64,000 bases of DNA from positions 61,304,594 through 61,368,593 of the forward strand of contig NC_087067.1 of assembly GCF_963678635.1 (NCBI RefSeq), read 5' to 3'. Within the stretch, counting starts at the first letter, position 1; each line of letters opens with the position of its first letter. This document shows, in pieces, positions 22,220 to 33,404 of this stretch. The notes below the pieces were generated by a model. The model had not been told where the DNA came from, searched no databases, and saw only the letters and a list, made by a program, of their open reading frames with translations. The DNA comes from Symsagittifera roscoffensis (Eukaryota; Xenacoelomorpha; Acoela; Convolutidae). Both the position numbers and the translations under genes were made by a program.

Positions 22220-23047
22220 CCTAAGCATATGCACTGAGGAACCCAGAGCAGGCAGCTTTTTAAAACCGAGAATCTCCCTGGCAATACAGATTGCGAACGC
22301 CGCTTGCGTACTCGGGACAATAAATGACAAAGTAGCTTTCGACGAAATTTTTATTTGTAACACTTGTATATTTTATTTTCTCGTGTCGAGTTGCGTGTTC
22401 TTATTGAAGAAACGTAACCCGTATCGATTTTAATTAAAAAGTACTTAAACACTTGTCATCTTTTTTATCATTATCACTTCCATATCTAGATAATTCCAAG
22501 GATTTTGACTGGAATACGTGATGAAGGGACTCCTGACTGTAACATCGGTTACTATGATACTTTTGACCTTCTGATTACCTTTGAAAAAAAAATTGTTATC
22601 CTGAGCTTAAATTTGAAAAGATATTTCACCTGTGGTTATGGGGGTTTAAAGATTATCATTTTGGCCAATTTGGGACAATTAACGCGCGATATATTTCGCG
22701 CTATTAACGCGTAAGCGGAGATTTAATCCGTCTTAGAAATCGTTCCAAATTGGTTGTAAGAAGCTTATTTGCCATAATTCATTTGTTACAAGAAGCAAAA
22801 TCTATCCGTTTGTACTTTATATGGCGTGTTGGGAGATGATTTTCCTAAAAAATTTCAAATTTTAGAAAAAAAAACTCATTTAATTTTATTACGTTTAATT
22901 TTTTTATAGGTTTTTACTGCTCCATAAACATTAAAAGGCAGTCGGAACATTCAGGGTTTTGCCCTGATACGAGCAGTCTTGTTCTAACTAGCTGCGATTT
23001 GGTCGATCGCCATAAGTTAAGTCAAGTTTGTTTGGAATAATTATTAG
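22220..23047 (+). other. 3' tail of non-LTR copy A
   Basis: Untranslated tail, aligned with copy B on both sides of its two insertions. Short open frames inside it are not conserved. It contains the unoccupied versions of both insertion sites (22528-22533 for the Polinton, about 23047 for the giant gypsy element). Confidence 0.75.
22528..22533 (+). other. Unoccupied Polinton target GACTCC in copy A
   Basis: ACGTGATGAAGG-GACTCC-TGACTGTAAC runs through without interruption. In copy B the same flanks are split by element 2, with GACTCC present once on each side. Confidence 0.93.
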
Positions 23048-24403
23048 GTCTCTTTAAGTCCTTACCTTTTAAAATAATCTTGGTTCAAATGCAATTCGAG
23101 AGACTGGAATTAATACTGCAATACACATCTCTTTATTCGATGGACTTCAACATTGATCCGTAATGTAGCTGATCATATTATTGTAGGCGTTGAAGTTTGT
23201 TTGTCGATCAACCTTTATCTTAAGTAAACATCAGTTTGGCAGGGATCCAAAGATTCGAATTGAAGGTAGCTTATTGCTGTTTTGTTTATTTGGTGGCTTT
23301 AGTGGATGAACTTCACAACTAGTCACAAGACAGAACATCGTTATGTATGATTTTAAATCAATGGACTTAATCAAGCAACGATAATGCTTTTTCATGGGCT
23401 GTTAAGCAAATTTTGGGTTAGTGCTTATGCTTGAAATTCAAGCATGATATAGATATTCGGTAAAAAGGATTTATAAACACTTGCTTAAAAACCATTGGAG
23501 TATGTTTTCTGGCCAAACAATGCTATGATGAAGAACGATTCATGTCTTTCCGGCACTCGAAAGAATAGTTGAATGCGACGGCTCGGGTAAGTTTGAGTAA
23601 TCGAAACAATAGACTTAGCCGTTATTTTTATGCATTATGGAGAATTATAAAAAGTTTCCGGCATTTTCAGTGTTACTGGACATTTCACAATTGGCCAATT
23701 ATTTTTATAACCTTTGAAAAAAATAACGGATTTTTTATGATTGTGAAGGTTTTTATTCTGACCAAATTTTCTACGAAAAGTTTTGCGCCGATAAAAGTAT
23801 GAACGGTTGAATTCGTGTAAAAATAATTTTATTACCTGGAATCAATCTTCAAGTTCTGAGGAAATTGTCAATAAGTCCACTTTCGGGAAAATGTTTCAAA
23901 AATCATATAAATCTGAGTAAAGGGCTCGGGAGCTATTTTGAAAGGTCCATCGGCTGAACCTGCATCGCATTCAGCAAGATTTTTAATAAAAATCTGGTTG
24001 CCGTGACAACTCAAATCTACGTTTTTTTTGAGAAGAAACTGCTTTCCGGATAAAATTTTGCTCCAAGAATTGAGAAAAAATTATATTTGAAAATGTTTTG
24101 CGGTATCCCAGGTAGCTGTTTTTGACAATGGAAGTGTAAAATTTTCAAATATTCCGAAGGTTTGGTTGAAGGTTTTGGTCAATTTCCGGTAATCAAATGT
24201 TAACTGCAATAAAATTTGGTTTGAATCCGGTAAAAAGACCAGTGCAAAATGAAAGCGCTTTCTCCGAGATGCCACCATGTAAAGGCCGTAAAGTCGAAAA
24301 AGTTCAGTTGAACATTTCAGCAAACTTGAAGTGGAATATCTCCATTAGGAAAATATTTCATGGCAAGTTTTGACATTTCTTCTTCTCGCTTCAGTTTTCG
24401 GAT
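23048..24403. other. No gene recognised between copies A and B
   Basis: About 1.35 kb of AT-rich DNA with only short unconserved frames. It may be more of the copy A tail, because copy B cannot be followed past 46827, or it may be older intergenic DNA. Confidence 0.5.
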
Positions 24404-24406
24404 CGT

Positions 24407-26994
24407 TAATAAAGCAACAATAGGTAATGATTTAGTGCTAGACAATTATGTTAATACAACCATCTCAAATGTCCGAGTACTCAAGAGAGTACCAAAAGAC
24501 TCGCGTGTTCCCTTGGCGGAAAGTCTGTCGGAAAAAATAAATGACATCTTCTACAATGTAGAAGATGTTACAAAATGGCTAATTTTTTAAACGTCGTTCT
24601 TGTTTTTTTTGGAGCAACCGAAAAGAAGTGGACGTAAACAGACCACAAGCATGAGCTCTTTGATGAATTAAAAAATTCGAGCAAATGACGTGTCACTTCC
24701 AAAACCCCATCCCCAAGTTTCGAGCCCGCCTCTGAGTGACCTCGAGCAGAGAATAAAGCTAATAAGTAGTAAGCTCGATGAAGGAAATGTAAAGGGGGGA
24801 ATCAGGCTTGCTGCTTCGGATGACAAAATTGCTCCTTTTTCAACTGATAACTATCAAAAGTTGTTGTCTAAGCACCCTCAGTGAGCCAAATTTGCAGTCC
24901 AAATCCAGAAAAATTGAATAGTTTTTTCGTAACCGATTTCATCCTATACAAAGCGATAATGTCCTTTCCGAACGGATCAGCAGCAGGTCCTGATAAAATA
25001 GTTCCTCAAACTTTTAAAGATCTTGTTAGTAAGTCGAATGGCAGTGCAGGACTTAATTTTCTGAAATCGCTTACTAGGCTGGTAAACCTCATTGGAGATG
25101 GCAAAATACCCGAACCCCTAAGACCTTTCGTTTTTGGCGCAAAGCTTATCGCCCTCATAAAGATAGACGGAGGGTTGAGACCGATTGCCATAGGCAACAC
25201 GCTGAGACGTATCGCGTCTAAATGCGCTGGAAGCAAGGCCCTCTCCGAGCGAACGAATTTTTTCGGAAACGCACAGGTAGGATGCGGTACCAAATGAAGA
25301 GCAGAAATAGCTGCGCGCTCCTCGTTTCGAAACCTAATTGAACGCGACGACAACCCAAAATGTACTGTTCTTTTAAAACTAGATTTTAAGAATGCCTTTA
25401 ACTCTCTAAATAGAGAAACAATGCTGAATCATGTTTATTCAAATCGCCCCGAATTGTATAATTACACCCGTTGCGCGTATGCTAAACCTAGTTACTTTTT
25501 TTACGGAAGCTCTGTCATAATGTCACAAGACGGAACTCAGCAAGGTGATCCTGAAGCCCCATCCCTTTTTGCGGAAACAATTCATACACTAGTCAAACAG
25601 TTGGAGTCGAAAATTAACATCTGGTATTTAGATGATGGAAATTTAGCCGACGACTATAAGGTAGTACTCCGAGACCTTAAAAACATACTGAACTTGGAAC
25701 AAATTTACGGCCTGAGCTTGAACACTGAGAAGTGCAAACTTTGTATTTTGGGACCGACTACTAGTACACAGTATAATTCAATTTTAACACAATTTCGAAA
25801 AACATGCACCAAAATAAAAATCAAAACAAAGGATGAACTCTTCATTTTAGGATCTCCAATCGGCGCACTTTGCGAAAAGAATTGCTCGACGAAAAAATTA
25901 AGGAGCTTGAAAAAATATCGGATGTCATTGACAAACTAGACGCCCATTATGGTTTTTATCTCCTGAAAAACTGCTTTAGCATGCCAAAACTCCTATATTT
26001 TTTGCGTACGATTCCTTGTTTTTTGCAAAAGGAACGCTACCGCAAATTACTAAAAAATTCGTTATGCAAGGTGAATAAGGTGAAAATGGATGATAACCAG
26101 TTTTTACAAGCAGTTCTCCCGGCAGCCAAAAGTGGCTTGGGCGTTTCTTCCGCTCGTCTACTCGCTTTACCAGCTTTCTCAGCCTCAGCAGTAGGAGCAA
26201 AAGATGCCTTGAGCAAAATCTTTGGTCTGGAGCATGTGGATGGAACCTATGATGATGCGCTTAAACGGTGGTTTGAACTTGGAAAAATTCAAATGGCTCC
26301 GGAAAATGAAATCCAAAAAAATTGGACAGAGCCAATTTTTGACAGCGAAACTGCAGACTTGATTTTACGACTCGAACCAACGGACGTAAAACGATTCAAC
26401 GCGTTCCAAGATAGGTTCGGCTCCAAATGGTTGAACGTCCTCCCGTGCAAAAATTTAAGGCTAAAACTGTCAAACCAACAGCTCAGAATTGCGATAGGAC
26501 TTCGAGTAGGCTCAAAAATAAGCGAACGGCATACTTGCGTGTGCGGAAAAGACGTTACCGAGGATGGTTGGCATGGTCTTTTCTGCTTCAAAAGTGCAGC
26601 GAGATTCTCTAGGCATTCAAACCTGAATGCCCTTATAAAGCAGAGTTTATCTTCTACTCACATTCCGTCTGTTTTAGAACCACGACACCTCTACAGGACC
26701 GATCAGAAGCGACCAGACGGTTTGACGCTCGTTCCATGGGCTGTTGGTAAGCAGCTCTTGTGGGATGTAACGGTAGTAGACTCCTTAGCTCCTTGTAGGA
26801 TTAATGCCGGGTCTGTTTGTAACCCTGGTACGGCTGCGGTTGAAGCGGAAGAGCGACAAATTGACAAGTTTAAAGATCTTGTAAATGATGGATATCTTTT
26901 TTATCCGCTAGATTTTGAAATTCAGGGCGCAGCCGGCACCAGCACAGAAATTTTTTTTGAGCAAGCTTTGTCAGAACCTAAGCATATGCACTGA
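24407..26994 (+). pseudogene. RT-restriction-like endonuclease protein, copy B (5' truncated)
   Basis: Same motifs as copy A but less damaged: GPDKIVPQTFKDL (24985), LKLDFKNAF (25375), QQGDPEAP (25545), WYLDDGN (25625), then an uninterrupted 374-codon frame from 25870 to 26994. That frame covers the thumb region, the CVCGKDV zinc-binding segment with its GLFC partner, and RPDG...WDVTVVD of the nuclease. Frame breaks remain near 24590, 24883, 25300 and 25875. The full C-terminus shows what the satellite array cut off in copy A. Confidence 0.82.
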
Positions 26995-27285
26995 TGAACC
27001 CAGAGCAGGCAGCTTTTTAAAACAGAGAATCTCCCTGGAATACAGATTGCGAACACCGCTTGCGTACTCGGAACAATAAATGACAAAGTAACTTTCGACG
27101 AAATTTTTTATTTGTAACACTTGTATATTTTATTTTCTCGTGTCGATTTGCGTGTTCTTATTGAAGAAACGTAACCCGTATCGATTTTAATTAAAAAGTA
27201 CTTAAACACTTGTCATCTTCTTTTATCATTATCACTTCCATATCTAGATAATTCCAAGGATTTTGACTGGAATACGTGATGAAGA

Positions 27286-27291
27286 GACTCC
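27286..27291 (+). other. Target site duplication, left (GACTCC)
   Basis: GACTCC directly precedes the left tip AGTAGTAGATG and is repeated after the right tip at 46300-46305. Six base pairs is the usual Polinton length. Confidence 0.95.
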
Positions 27292-27886
27292 AGTAGTAGA
27301 TGTTGGAGGTGATCAGGGGGGGGGGGGGGGGGGGGGGGTCCCTGCAGACCTACATGTATTAAGATAGGGAATAGAGCATCCGGTCTGCAGGCTATGTATT
27401 AAGATTGGGTATAGAGTCTACAATGTATTAAGATAGGGAATACGGATGGTAAGGTTTTATGGTTTGTGTGATGGTAAGATAATGGTAAGAAAAACGAAAA
27501 TTTTTTGGTTTTTGTTTATTTTTTTCGCAAAGTTTTTGGCGCGCGTTAACTAATTGGGAACAGTTAATTGTTAATTACGTGTAGATTGTAGAATAAAGGT
27601 TATGTATTTAGTTTTTTGGTGCATGGTAAGTCAATGGTAAGAGTTTTTGTGCAAAAATTTGGAATTTTTATGAAAATTTTTTCGAAAAAGTTCAAAACAC
27701 GATAAGATTTTGTTTAATTTGATCTAATAAAAATTTATTAGATACTTTTTCTTTCTACGTATCTGAATCTGTTCTGAACCTACAGAGACTTCGAAAAAAA
27801 TTGATTTTTTGAGAGAAAAAAATTAAATTACAAAGAAAATACATAAATCACTGCATCGTATAATAAGTTTACCGCAATAATTTACA
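27292..27886 (+). repeat. Left terminal inverted repeat (595 bp)
   Basis: Reverse complement of 45718-46299. The only length difference, 13 bp, is explained by the G-run (23 here, 10 on the right). It contains three copies of TGTATTAAGATAGGGAATA-type words (27355, 27395, 27424) and five ATGGTAAG words (27445-27640). Confidence 0.95.
27316..27338 (+). repeat. Run of 23 G near the element tip
   Basis: Lies 24 bp inside the tip. The right TIR has 10 C at the same place and element 1 has 12 C at its tip, so the run is conserved but its length varies. Confidence 0.9.
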
Positions 27887-27949
27887 TTTTATTATCATGA
27901 AACCATAATAATAAGACATCTTATATAATTTATTACATCAGAAGAGTTC

Positions 27950-30900
27950 TTATAAGTCCAATGGTTTTGTATGAATTCCATCATCTTGCACTTGTCTTTT
28001 TGGATAAAAATAACTTAGTCCTTTCTTTGTCTGTTCATATGTAGCAACCATATGATTTATAGTTCTGAATCCTCTATTAGTAGATGTTAAGTTGATAGCT
28101 TCATCGAGTACTCTCCTATACTTTGTTAAAGGTCCATCTCCAGAGTCTTCTAGAACCCGCTTATTCAATCCTTTGCTGCTAAATTTGAATTTGTCTGACT
28201 TGTTGTCATAGCAGCAATATGTCTTACTACATAAACAGAGCATTTCTGTGCACCTAAATTCTTCTTTGAAAAGTCCCGGCTCCCGCTTATCATGTTTTTT
28301 ATGGATACTACAACACGTTCGAGGAAAGAAATTAGATTTTGCATCCGCCTTGAAGGAATCTGTGCAATCACTCTCCCTCATTTTTTCCCAAGCAGCTCTC
28401 TTATCTGGTTGGATGCAATCGTACAAATTTTCTTCTGCAAGTGCCAAGTAAAGTGAGTCTGTATCCATCTCCAACTCTTCAAATTTATTTACATCACAGA
28501 ACTTGTCAAAGAAGTTGTAGTAGAGTTCCAACATTCTCAGTTTTGCATACTGAAGTATGAAAAAACCAACAATGATGGGTTCTCTGTGCTCAATGGTTGA
28601 CTTCAATAACTCCACCTCATATAAGTCCTTCTCAACTGTGTTAAGTCTCTTAAACAGTGGTTCATTGATTGCCTTGTGAGTTTTTTCATAGTTCAGATAC
28701 TTCGTGATTGTATGCCTGGATCTATCCATGATCTGATATCCATAGGAGGAATTACCCAAGAGCTTCATTGTTTCTGCTACAACTCCTGATAAAGGGTTTT
28801 CATCTCCTTCTCTTCTTGCATCAACCACCGATTGAACGAAATTATTGAAACACTTCCGAGGAGAATATTCAACAAAACGATAAATTTTGGTGCATTGCAA
28901 GCCAAGTTCCAAATAAAAGTTGAAGAGAGGAGTTATAACTGTTCCATTTTCTAGCTTGAAGCTAGATATAAGCATTCTCTGAGGATGCTTTAACATTTCG
29001 TTCTCGATCGCATAGTTTTTCATGTATTCTCCAATATCATCTCTTCCGACCTCAGTATTTTTAAAAATTGGAGGAAAATTCGCAAATTTCGATTTCAGTT
29101 CATCTGGAACAACCAAGTCGCACTGAACGTAACCAAAAAGAGATCCATCTTTTATCTTTGCTAGAAGAGAGTCTGTAGAAAGAGGTCTTTTGTAGGGAAA
29201 GTGGGTTCTGACGTGATTTTTGATCTTTTCATCGGTTTTGAAACTTTCCCACCAGTCACACTCCCACATTTCTTCAACTTTGTATCCTTTCTCTTGAATG
29301 TATTCTCGTCGCATATCATCCATTTCTCTCTTCTTATTTCCTCGCTCGATATCCTGTTCTGTTAAGGAGGGGCGAGTTTCTTGACAAGAACAAAAGTGAT
29401 AGTAGCATCCCATTGCTTCGAATACTGTTTTACAGTGATCACAGTAACCGTCCACATTAAAACAGTCAATTTTCTTCTGTTTTCCAGATGTAAAAAAGCT
29501 CTCAATTTCACATTCTGGTCTTGATTCTTGGTAGAAAGACATCACCATATTCTCAAAGTTGCAAGTTCGATTATGTCTAGCCTTGAATTTCTGCATATCA
29601 GTGTCAAACTCCCATCGCGTATACAGTCCTGTTGGCATATCTTGACACATTGAATAGGGGTAAAGCTGGCTCGCATCAATTCCAACGATTGACTTACAAA
29701 TATTTGATGAATCTCTGATAAAAGTTTCGTCTACAACAGCTTTTCGAGTGAAAACAATGGAAGGTCCACCAGTCATGTCTTCTCGTATTTTTTCACACAA
29801 ATCTTTATCACTTTCGCAAAATGGATAAAACTTGTAATTTGTAGATTTGTGTAGACATATGTTTGCTAGATTTGGAAGTGTACATCCAAGTTTCAACATG
29901 TCTATCCCTTTGTTATGATAAAATTGGATCATTTTTTGCATTGCTTCCAGTGTTGGAACTACATCTTTGTTGTTGTACCACTGCAAAAAGTCTTTGAACA
30001 CAGTCATTCCGTTTTTCTGCCAAGTTTGTTGTAAGTAACTGTAATTATCTAGTCCAGATGGGGGTACAGTCTTGATTTGAAGCTTTTTCAGTGCTTGCTG
30101 TTCATCAAGTCCACTCTTCCTCAGTTTTTCATAATCAGTAAAGTCTTTGTCTAGAGGATTGTTGTTTCTAAGTTTACTGAAAAATGCTTCATATGGAGGC
30201 AGTCCTGGAAAATCAAGTTTGTCAGGGTTGTCAAACCACTCATAAGGAAAGAAACCTTTTGTTTCACTAGCTTTATAAGCTTTGAGAAATGAGTCCAGAG
30301 TTGTTGCTCCACCCAGAAATTTCATAATGTCAAGAAATTGTACATCTCCAAACTTGAAAGATATAAAATCATTTGCTTTTTTGATGACGGATGTTTCTTG
30401 TTCTTTATCGCGAATCAAATAAGGGATTAAGTAGGACTTGATCAAATTTAAATCATATCTACCGCTGTTAAATCCAAAAACAGGTAAAGTATTTATATAT
30501 CTCTCCAGATGTTGTTTCAAATCGATGAGTTGATTTTTCTGAATTCGCAAAAATTGTGTTGACATATCTGCTTCTTCCGAATCTTCAATACATTCGTCTT
30601 CGTACTCAAACTTGTTACTTGAAAAATTCTGACCTCGCTCATTCAATTGATCAAAGATTTTTTTCATTCTTTCATTGACAGCAACTTCAATATCTTGAAA
30701 TTTTTTTCTCATTTCTAGCTTACTTTGTTCAGCCAGCAGCTCGAGGTTGGATACAAAATCAATTATCAAGTTCTGTGGATCCTTGTTGTACAAGAAGATG
30801 GGTTCATCAATCAGATTCGATGATATAGATACTGAAATAGGAACATGTTTTCCTATCCAGGAAGTAGTTTGTGTTTCTTTTAGTTCTTCTGTAGGAACAC

Positions 30901-32302
30901 ATATCGACTCAAAATCGAAAATTGCTAGGTTTTTGAAGAGTTTTTTATCACCGGAAACTGGAAGATTGAATCCTTCTAGCTTTTCAAACAGGGTTTCGCG
31001 AAGCTCATATACGTTCTTTGGGTAAATATGTTTCACACGATCCTTACATCTCAGAAGATGTTTGTTGAGAAACTCGGATCTTTTGAAGAAACTATCACAA
31101 CTAGGGCACCGGAAACACTTAAAGAAGCTATCTATATCATTTGTATGAATGATATGATTGTTGAATCTCAGTAATTTCACTGTTTTATCAAATCTACCAA
31201 TACTTCTTCGTGCTAGTTCTCCCACATATTCTCCTTCTTGAATATCAAAATCGTAAATAAAGATGTTGCGTCCAATTATTTCCTCGACAACAGGTAAGTC
31301 TTCAACGGAAACTCCACGAAAATTCTTAGGATCATAACCAGATTTTGTTATGAATTCTGTAAAATATCTGGAGGTGTGAGTGTCGAGATCATTGTGTCCG
31401 TTCATGTACATGGCCAATGCGCGGAATAGACACAAATGATCTTTGTAAGGTTCCTTGTCCTTGTTAGATAAAAGACAGTTAACAGAATGGTTTTTCAGTA
31501 GAGGTTCGGGTAAGACAGAATCTGGACATCCCATTGGGATGTTTTTCAGCAAAGCAGCAAAAATTGTAACGTTAGTAATCAACTTGAATCGCCACTTTGT
31601 GTTCTGGCGTTCTTGTGTACATTGTTCCACAATATCAAATTTTTCTACTTTTCCTTGGATTGTTATCAAATCCGCTTTCGTACAAAGTAAATGGGATTTT
31701 TCAAACAGAGTATTGTTTTCATGAGCGTAGAAATATCGATATTCACCAGTCTCAATATTTCGAAGAACAAAACCCAGAGCAATATTGATTTTTGCGGCAG
31801 AGTCGAGCTTATTGAAGACTTCTTCAAGTTTCTCGTTAATGATTTTAGTATCTAACTTGGACATTTGGAAGTTAAATACCTTATGTCTCCCATTTTCCAT
31901 CTCCGTATCCACCAGAAAATGTTGACATGCACCAAGTTCCTCCTTTAGTTTTTCACCATCTTCCCCTTCTTCCTCCACAATCTTGTTCAAGTTGGCTACC
32001 GTATCACTTGGCTTCCGTTGTTTTACTCCATGTTCCTTTCTCCGATGTTGCTGGAGAGAGTAGTAACTCGGGAACTCTTGCTCACAAGAAGAACACACCG
32101 TTGATTGCCTGGAACTTGCTGGAGCATGCTTCTTAGCCATATGATAGCTCATTTCTTGTTGATTATAAGTAAAATACTTACAATCAGGGCAAGAAATAAC
32201 TCCTTTAGAACAATTTTTCCGGTGTCGAGCTGCGTTTTGACGAATATACATATTTCCACAGTCTCCACACTTTACTTTCTCGTTTCGGTTAAGAGCAGGC
32301 AT
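27950..32302 (-). CDS. polB: Family B DNA polymerase, protein-primed type
   Basis: 1,450 residues, unbroken. Three zinc fingers open the protein (residues about 12-31, 38-59, 70-91), and a fourth CPSC...H type lies near 400. A region at about 280-390 has LCLFRALA and a later HIIHTN, resembling an OTU-type cysteine protease. The exonuclease domain has FDFES at about 463 and FNSGRYD at about 610. Polymerase motifs are DASQLYP (about 874), GNSSYG (about 1179) and DTDSLY (about 1279). Family members copy linear genomes from a protein primer. Expressed leftward from the divergent promoter at 32303-32816. Confidence 0.95.
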   Translation of the reverse strand: MPALNRNEKVKCGDCGNMYIRQNAARHRKNCSKGVISCPDCKYFTYNQQEMSYHMAKKHAPASSRQSTVCSSCEQEFPSYYSLQQHRRKEHGVKQRKPSDTVANLNKIVEEEGEDGEKLKEELGACQHFLVDTEMENGRHKVFNFQMSKLDTKIINEKLEEVFNKLDSAAKINIALGFVLRNIETGEYRYFYAHENNTLFEKSHLLCTKADLITIQGKVEKFDIVEQCTQERQNTKWRFKLITNVTIFAALLKNIPMGCPDSVLPEPLLKNHSVNCLLSNKDKEPYKDHLCLFRALAMYMNGHNDLDTHTSRYFTEFITKSGYDPKNFRGVSVEDLPVVEEIIGRNIFIYDFDIQEGEYVGELARRSIGRFDKTVKLLRFNNHIIHTNDIDSFFKCFRCPSCDSFFKRSEFLNKHLLRCKDRVKHIYPKNVYELRETLFEKLEGFNLPVSGDKKLFKNLAIFDFESICVPTEELKETQTTSWIGKHVPISVSISSNLIDEPIFLYNKDPQNLIIDFVSNLELLAEQSKLEMRKKFQDIEVAVNERMKKIFDQLNERGQNFSSNKFEYEDECIEDSEEADMSTQFLRIQKNQLIDLKQHLERYINTLPVFGFNSGRYDLNLIKSYLIPYLIRDKEQETSVIKKANDFISFKFGDVQFLDIMKFLGGATTLDSFLKAYKASETKGFFPYEWFDNPDKLDFPGLPPYEAFFSKLRNNNPLDKDFTDYEKLRKSGLDEQQALKKLQIKTVPPSGLDNYSYLQQTWQKNGMTVFKDFLQWYNNKDVVPTLEAMQKMIQFYHNKGIDMLKLGCTLPNLANICLHKSTNYKFYPFCESDKDLCEKIREDMTGGPSIVFTRKAVVDETFIRDSSNICKSIVGIDASQLYPYSMCQDMPTGLYTRWEFDTDMQKFKARHNRTCNFENMVMSFYQESRPECEIESFFTSGKQKKIDCFNVDGYCDHCKTVFEAMGCYYHFCSCQETRPSLTEQDIERGNKKREMDDMRREYIQEKGYKVEEMWECDWWESFKTDEKIKNHVRTHFPYKRPLSTDSLLAKIKDGSLFGYVQCDLVVPDELKSKFANFPPIFKNTEVGRDDIGEYMKNYAIENEMLKHPQRMLISSFKLENGTVITPLFNFYLELGLQCTKIYRFVEYSPRKCFNNFVQSVVDARREGDENPLSGVVAETMKLLGNSSYGYQIMDRSRHTITKYLNYEKTHKAINEPLFKRLNTVEKDLYEVELLKSTIEHREPIIVGFFILQYAKLRMLELYYNFFDKFCDVNKFEELEMDTDSLYLALAEENLYDCIQPDKRAAWEKMRESDCTDSFKADAKSNFFPRTCCSIHKKHDKREPGLFKEEFRCTEMLCLCSKTYCCYDNKSDKFKFSSKGLNKRVLEDSGDGPLTKYRRVLDEAINLTSTNRGFRTINHMVATYEQTKKGLSYFYPKRQVQDDGIHTKPLDL

Positions 32303-32816
32303 TATCTAAAAAAAAAAAAACTGGGACTTTAGAAATGTTCCAAAATTAAAAACTTAAAGTACCAATTGAATGAAAATACTAACTTTTCGTGAAGTAACGA
32401 AATGTAAAATTTGAAGTAAAATTCAATTGACTGTTTCTGATTGGCAAACAAAATGAATGATTTAACCCAATAAAATAAGCGTATTTATACTATCAATGAC
32501 GCCTACGCAATAATCCTTTTACGGTAATGACATCATTCTTTGAATAGAAGTGACGTCACCGCCTACGCAACTTTCCTTTTATGGTAATGACGTCATTCTT
32601 TGAATAGAAGTAACGTCACCACCTACGCAATGTTCCTTTTATGATAATGACGTCATTCTATAAATAGAAGTGACGTCAACACCTACGCAATTTTCCTATT
32701 ATGGTAATGACGTCATTCCTTTGAAAGTTCTAGAATTTTCCAGAAAAATTCTCAATCAATCAGAACTAAGCAGTTCCTAGACATAACTTTGGATCCAAAA
32801 TATTCATTTTTGAAGA
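32303..32816. promoter_or_regulatory. Divergent promoter with four 60-bp CArG/CRE repeats
   Basis: Lies between polB (left) and the 195-aa gene (right). Four units of exactly 60 bp start at 32501, 32561, 32621 and 32681, each opening CCTACGCAA or a close variant. Each then carries a CArG-type word (CCTTTTATGG at 32575, CCTATTATGG at 32695; the other two have one mismatch) and one or two CRE-type words. Perfect TGACGTCA occurs at 32551, 32588, 32648, 32671 and 32708. TATA boxes face outward: TATAAATA on the minus strand at 32482-32489 and on the plus strand at 32659-32666. Confidence 0.7.
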
Positions 32817-33404
32817 ATGTCAATTAAAAAGCATTTGAACTTCCTCGAATTACTCTACAAGAAAAAAGAAAATATTCCGTGTGATTTCCTTATTGATGAA
32901 ATAGATGTAGATTCTTACTTTTTTCACAATTTTTTGGACGTTTATGTTGTCCAAAATAGAGTTCTCCGACTAAGTAAAGGTCTCTTTAGAGAAACTTACT
33001 CAATCAAAGAGTTTACTTTTGATTCACATATTGCGTATCAAAGCTATAAACTTACAGCTGAGTTACACTTGACTAGAAAAGAAATTTTATTTATTTTAGA
33101 AAATTTGAAGTTGATAAAAAAGTCGTACGATAATATTTCAAAAACTCTTTTTATTCCATATCCAACTACCAAATTTGTCAAAACTCCCCAGCAAAGTTCT
33201 TTATTCCTCCATTTTTTTAAAGACTTTCAAAGTTCAAAATCTTGCATGATCAGGTTTGGTATCAGATTTCCAGAGATTTGCTTTGAAAAATTCATCAACT
33301 TTGAGTTATCATCTCAAATCTACATCAAAATTAAAGAACTTGAATATCTGCTGAAAAATCAGCAATTTCTCATCGATTATATACAAAAAATTCAGTTAAC
33401 TTGA
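32817..33404 (+). CDS. Unknown 195-aa accessory protein (first copy)
   Basis: Not recognised. The N-terminus is helical-looking (KKHLNFLELLYKKKENI), the rest is rich in Lys, Phe, Ile and Leu, and the C-terminus looks helical (KIKELEYLLKNQQFLIDYI). There is no signal peptide or clear membrane segment. The ATG follows the CRE/CArG promoter and its stop overlaps the next ATG (TGATG), so the two genes are probably co-transcribed. It is duplicated unchanged at 34580-35167. Confidence 0.7.
   Translation: MSIKKHLNFLELLYKKKENIPCDFLIDEIDVDSYFFHNFLDVYVVQNRVLRLSKGLFRETYSIKEFTFDSHIAYQSYKLTAELHLTRKEILFILENLKLIKKSYDNISKTLFIPYPTTKFVKTPQQSSLFLHFFKDFQSSKSCMIRFGIRFPEICFEKFINFELSSQIYIKIKELEYLLKNQQFLIDYIQKIQLT

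Larger units (their letters stand above)
18411..23047 (+). mobile_element. Non-LTR retrotransposon copy A
   Basis: PHD-like finger, reverse transcriptase and PD-(D/E)XK endonuclease on the + strand, followed by a 3' tail shared with copy B. There is no apurinic-type endonuclease upstream, so the restriction-like endonuclease class is the better fit. The 3' tail (22220-23047) matches copy B at 26976-27291 plus 46300-46827. The true ends are unknown. A satellite array interrupts the end of the coding region. Confidence 0.8.
24404..27291 (+). mobile_element. Non-LTR retrotransposon copy B, left part
   Basis: Matches copy A from about 18590 onward. It lacks the PHD finger, and the match starts abruptly at GTTAATAAAGCAACAATAGG, as expected for 5' truncation during target-primed reverse transcription. 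The copy is split by the Polinton at 27291/46300 and continues to 46827, where a second element interrupts it. Confidence 0.85.

Noticed and set aside
22505-22714. Short frame in the copy A tail
   Set aside because: It is not conserved in copy B and lies in an untranslated tail that spans the Polinton target.
32501-32740. 60-bp repeats as a CRISPR-like array or viral origin
   Set aside because: Direct contiguous repeats with no spacers, and their content is CRE, CArG and TATA words between divergent genes, so a promoter is the simpler reading.
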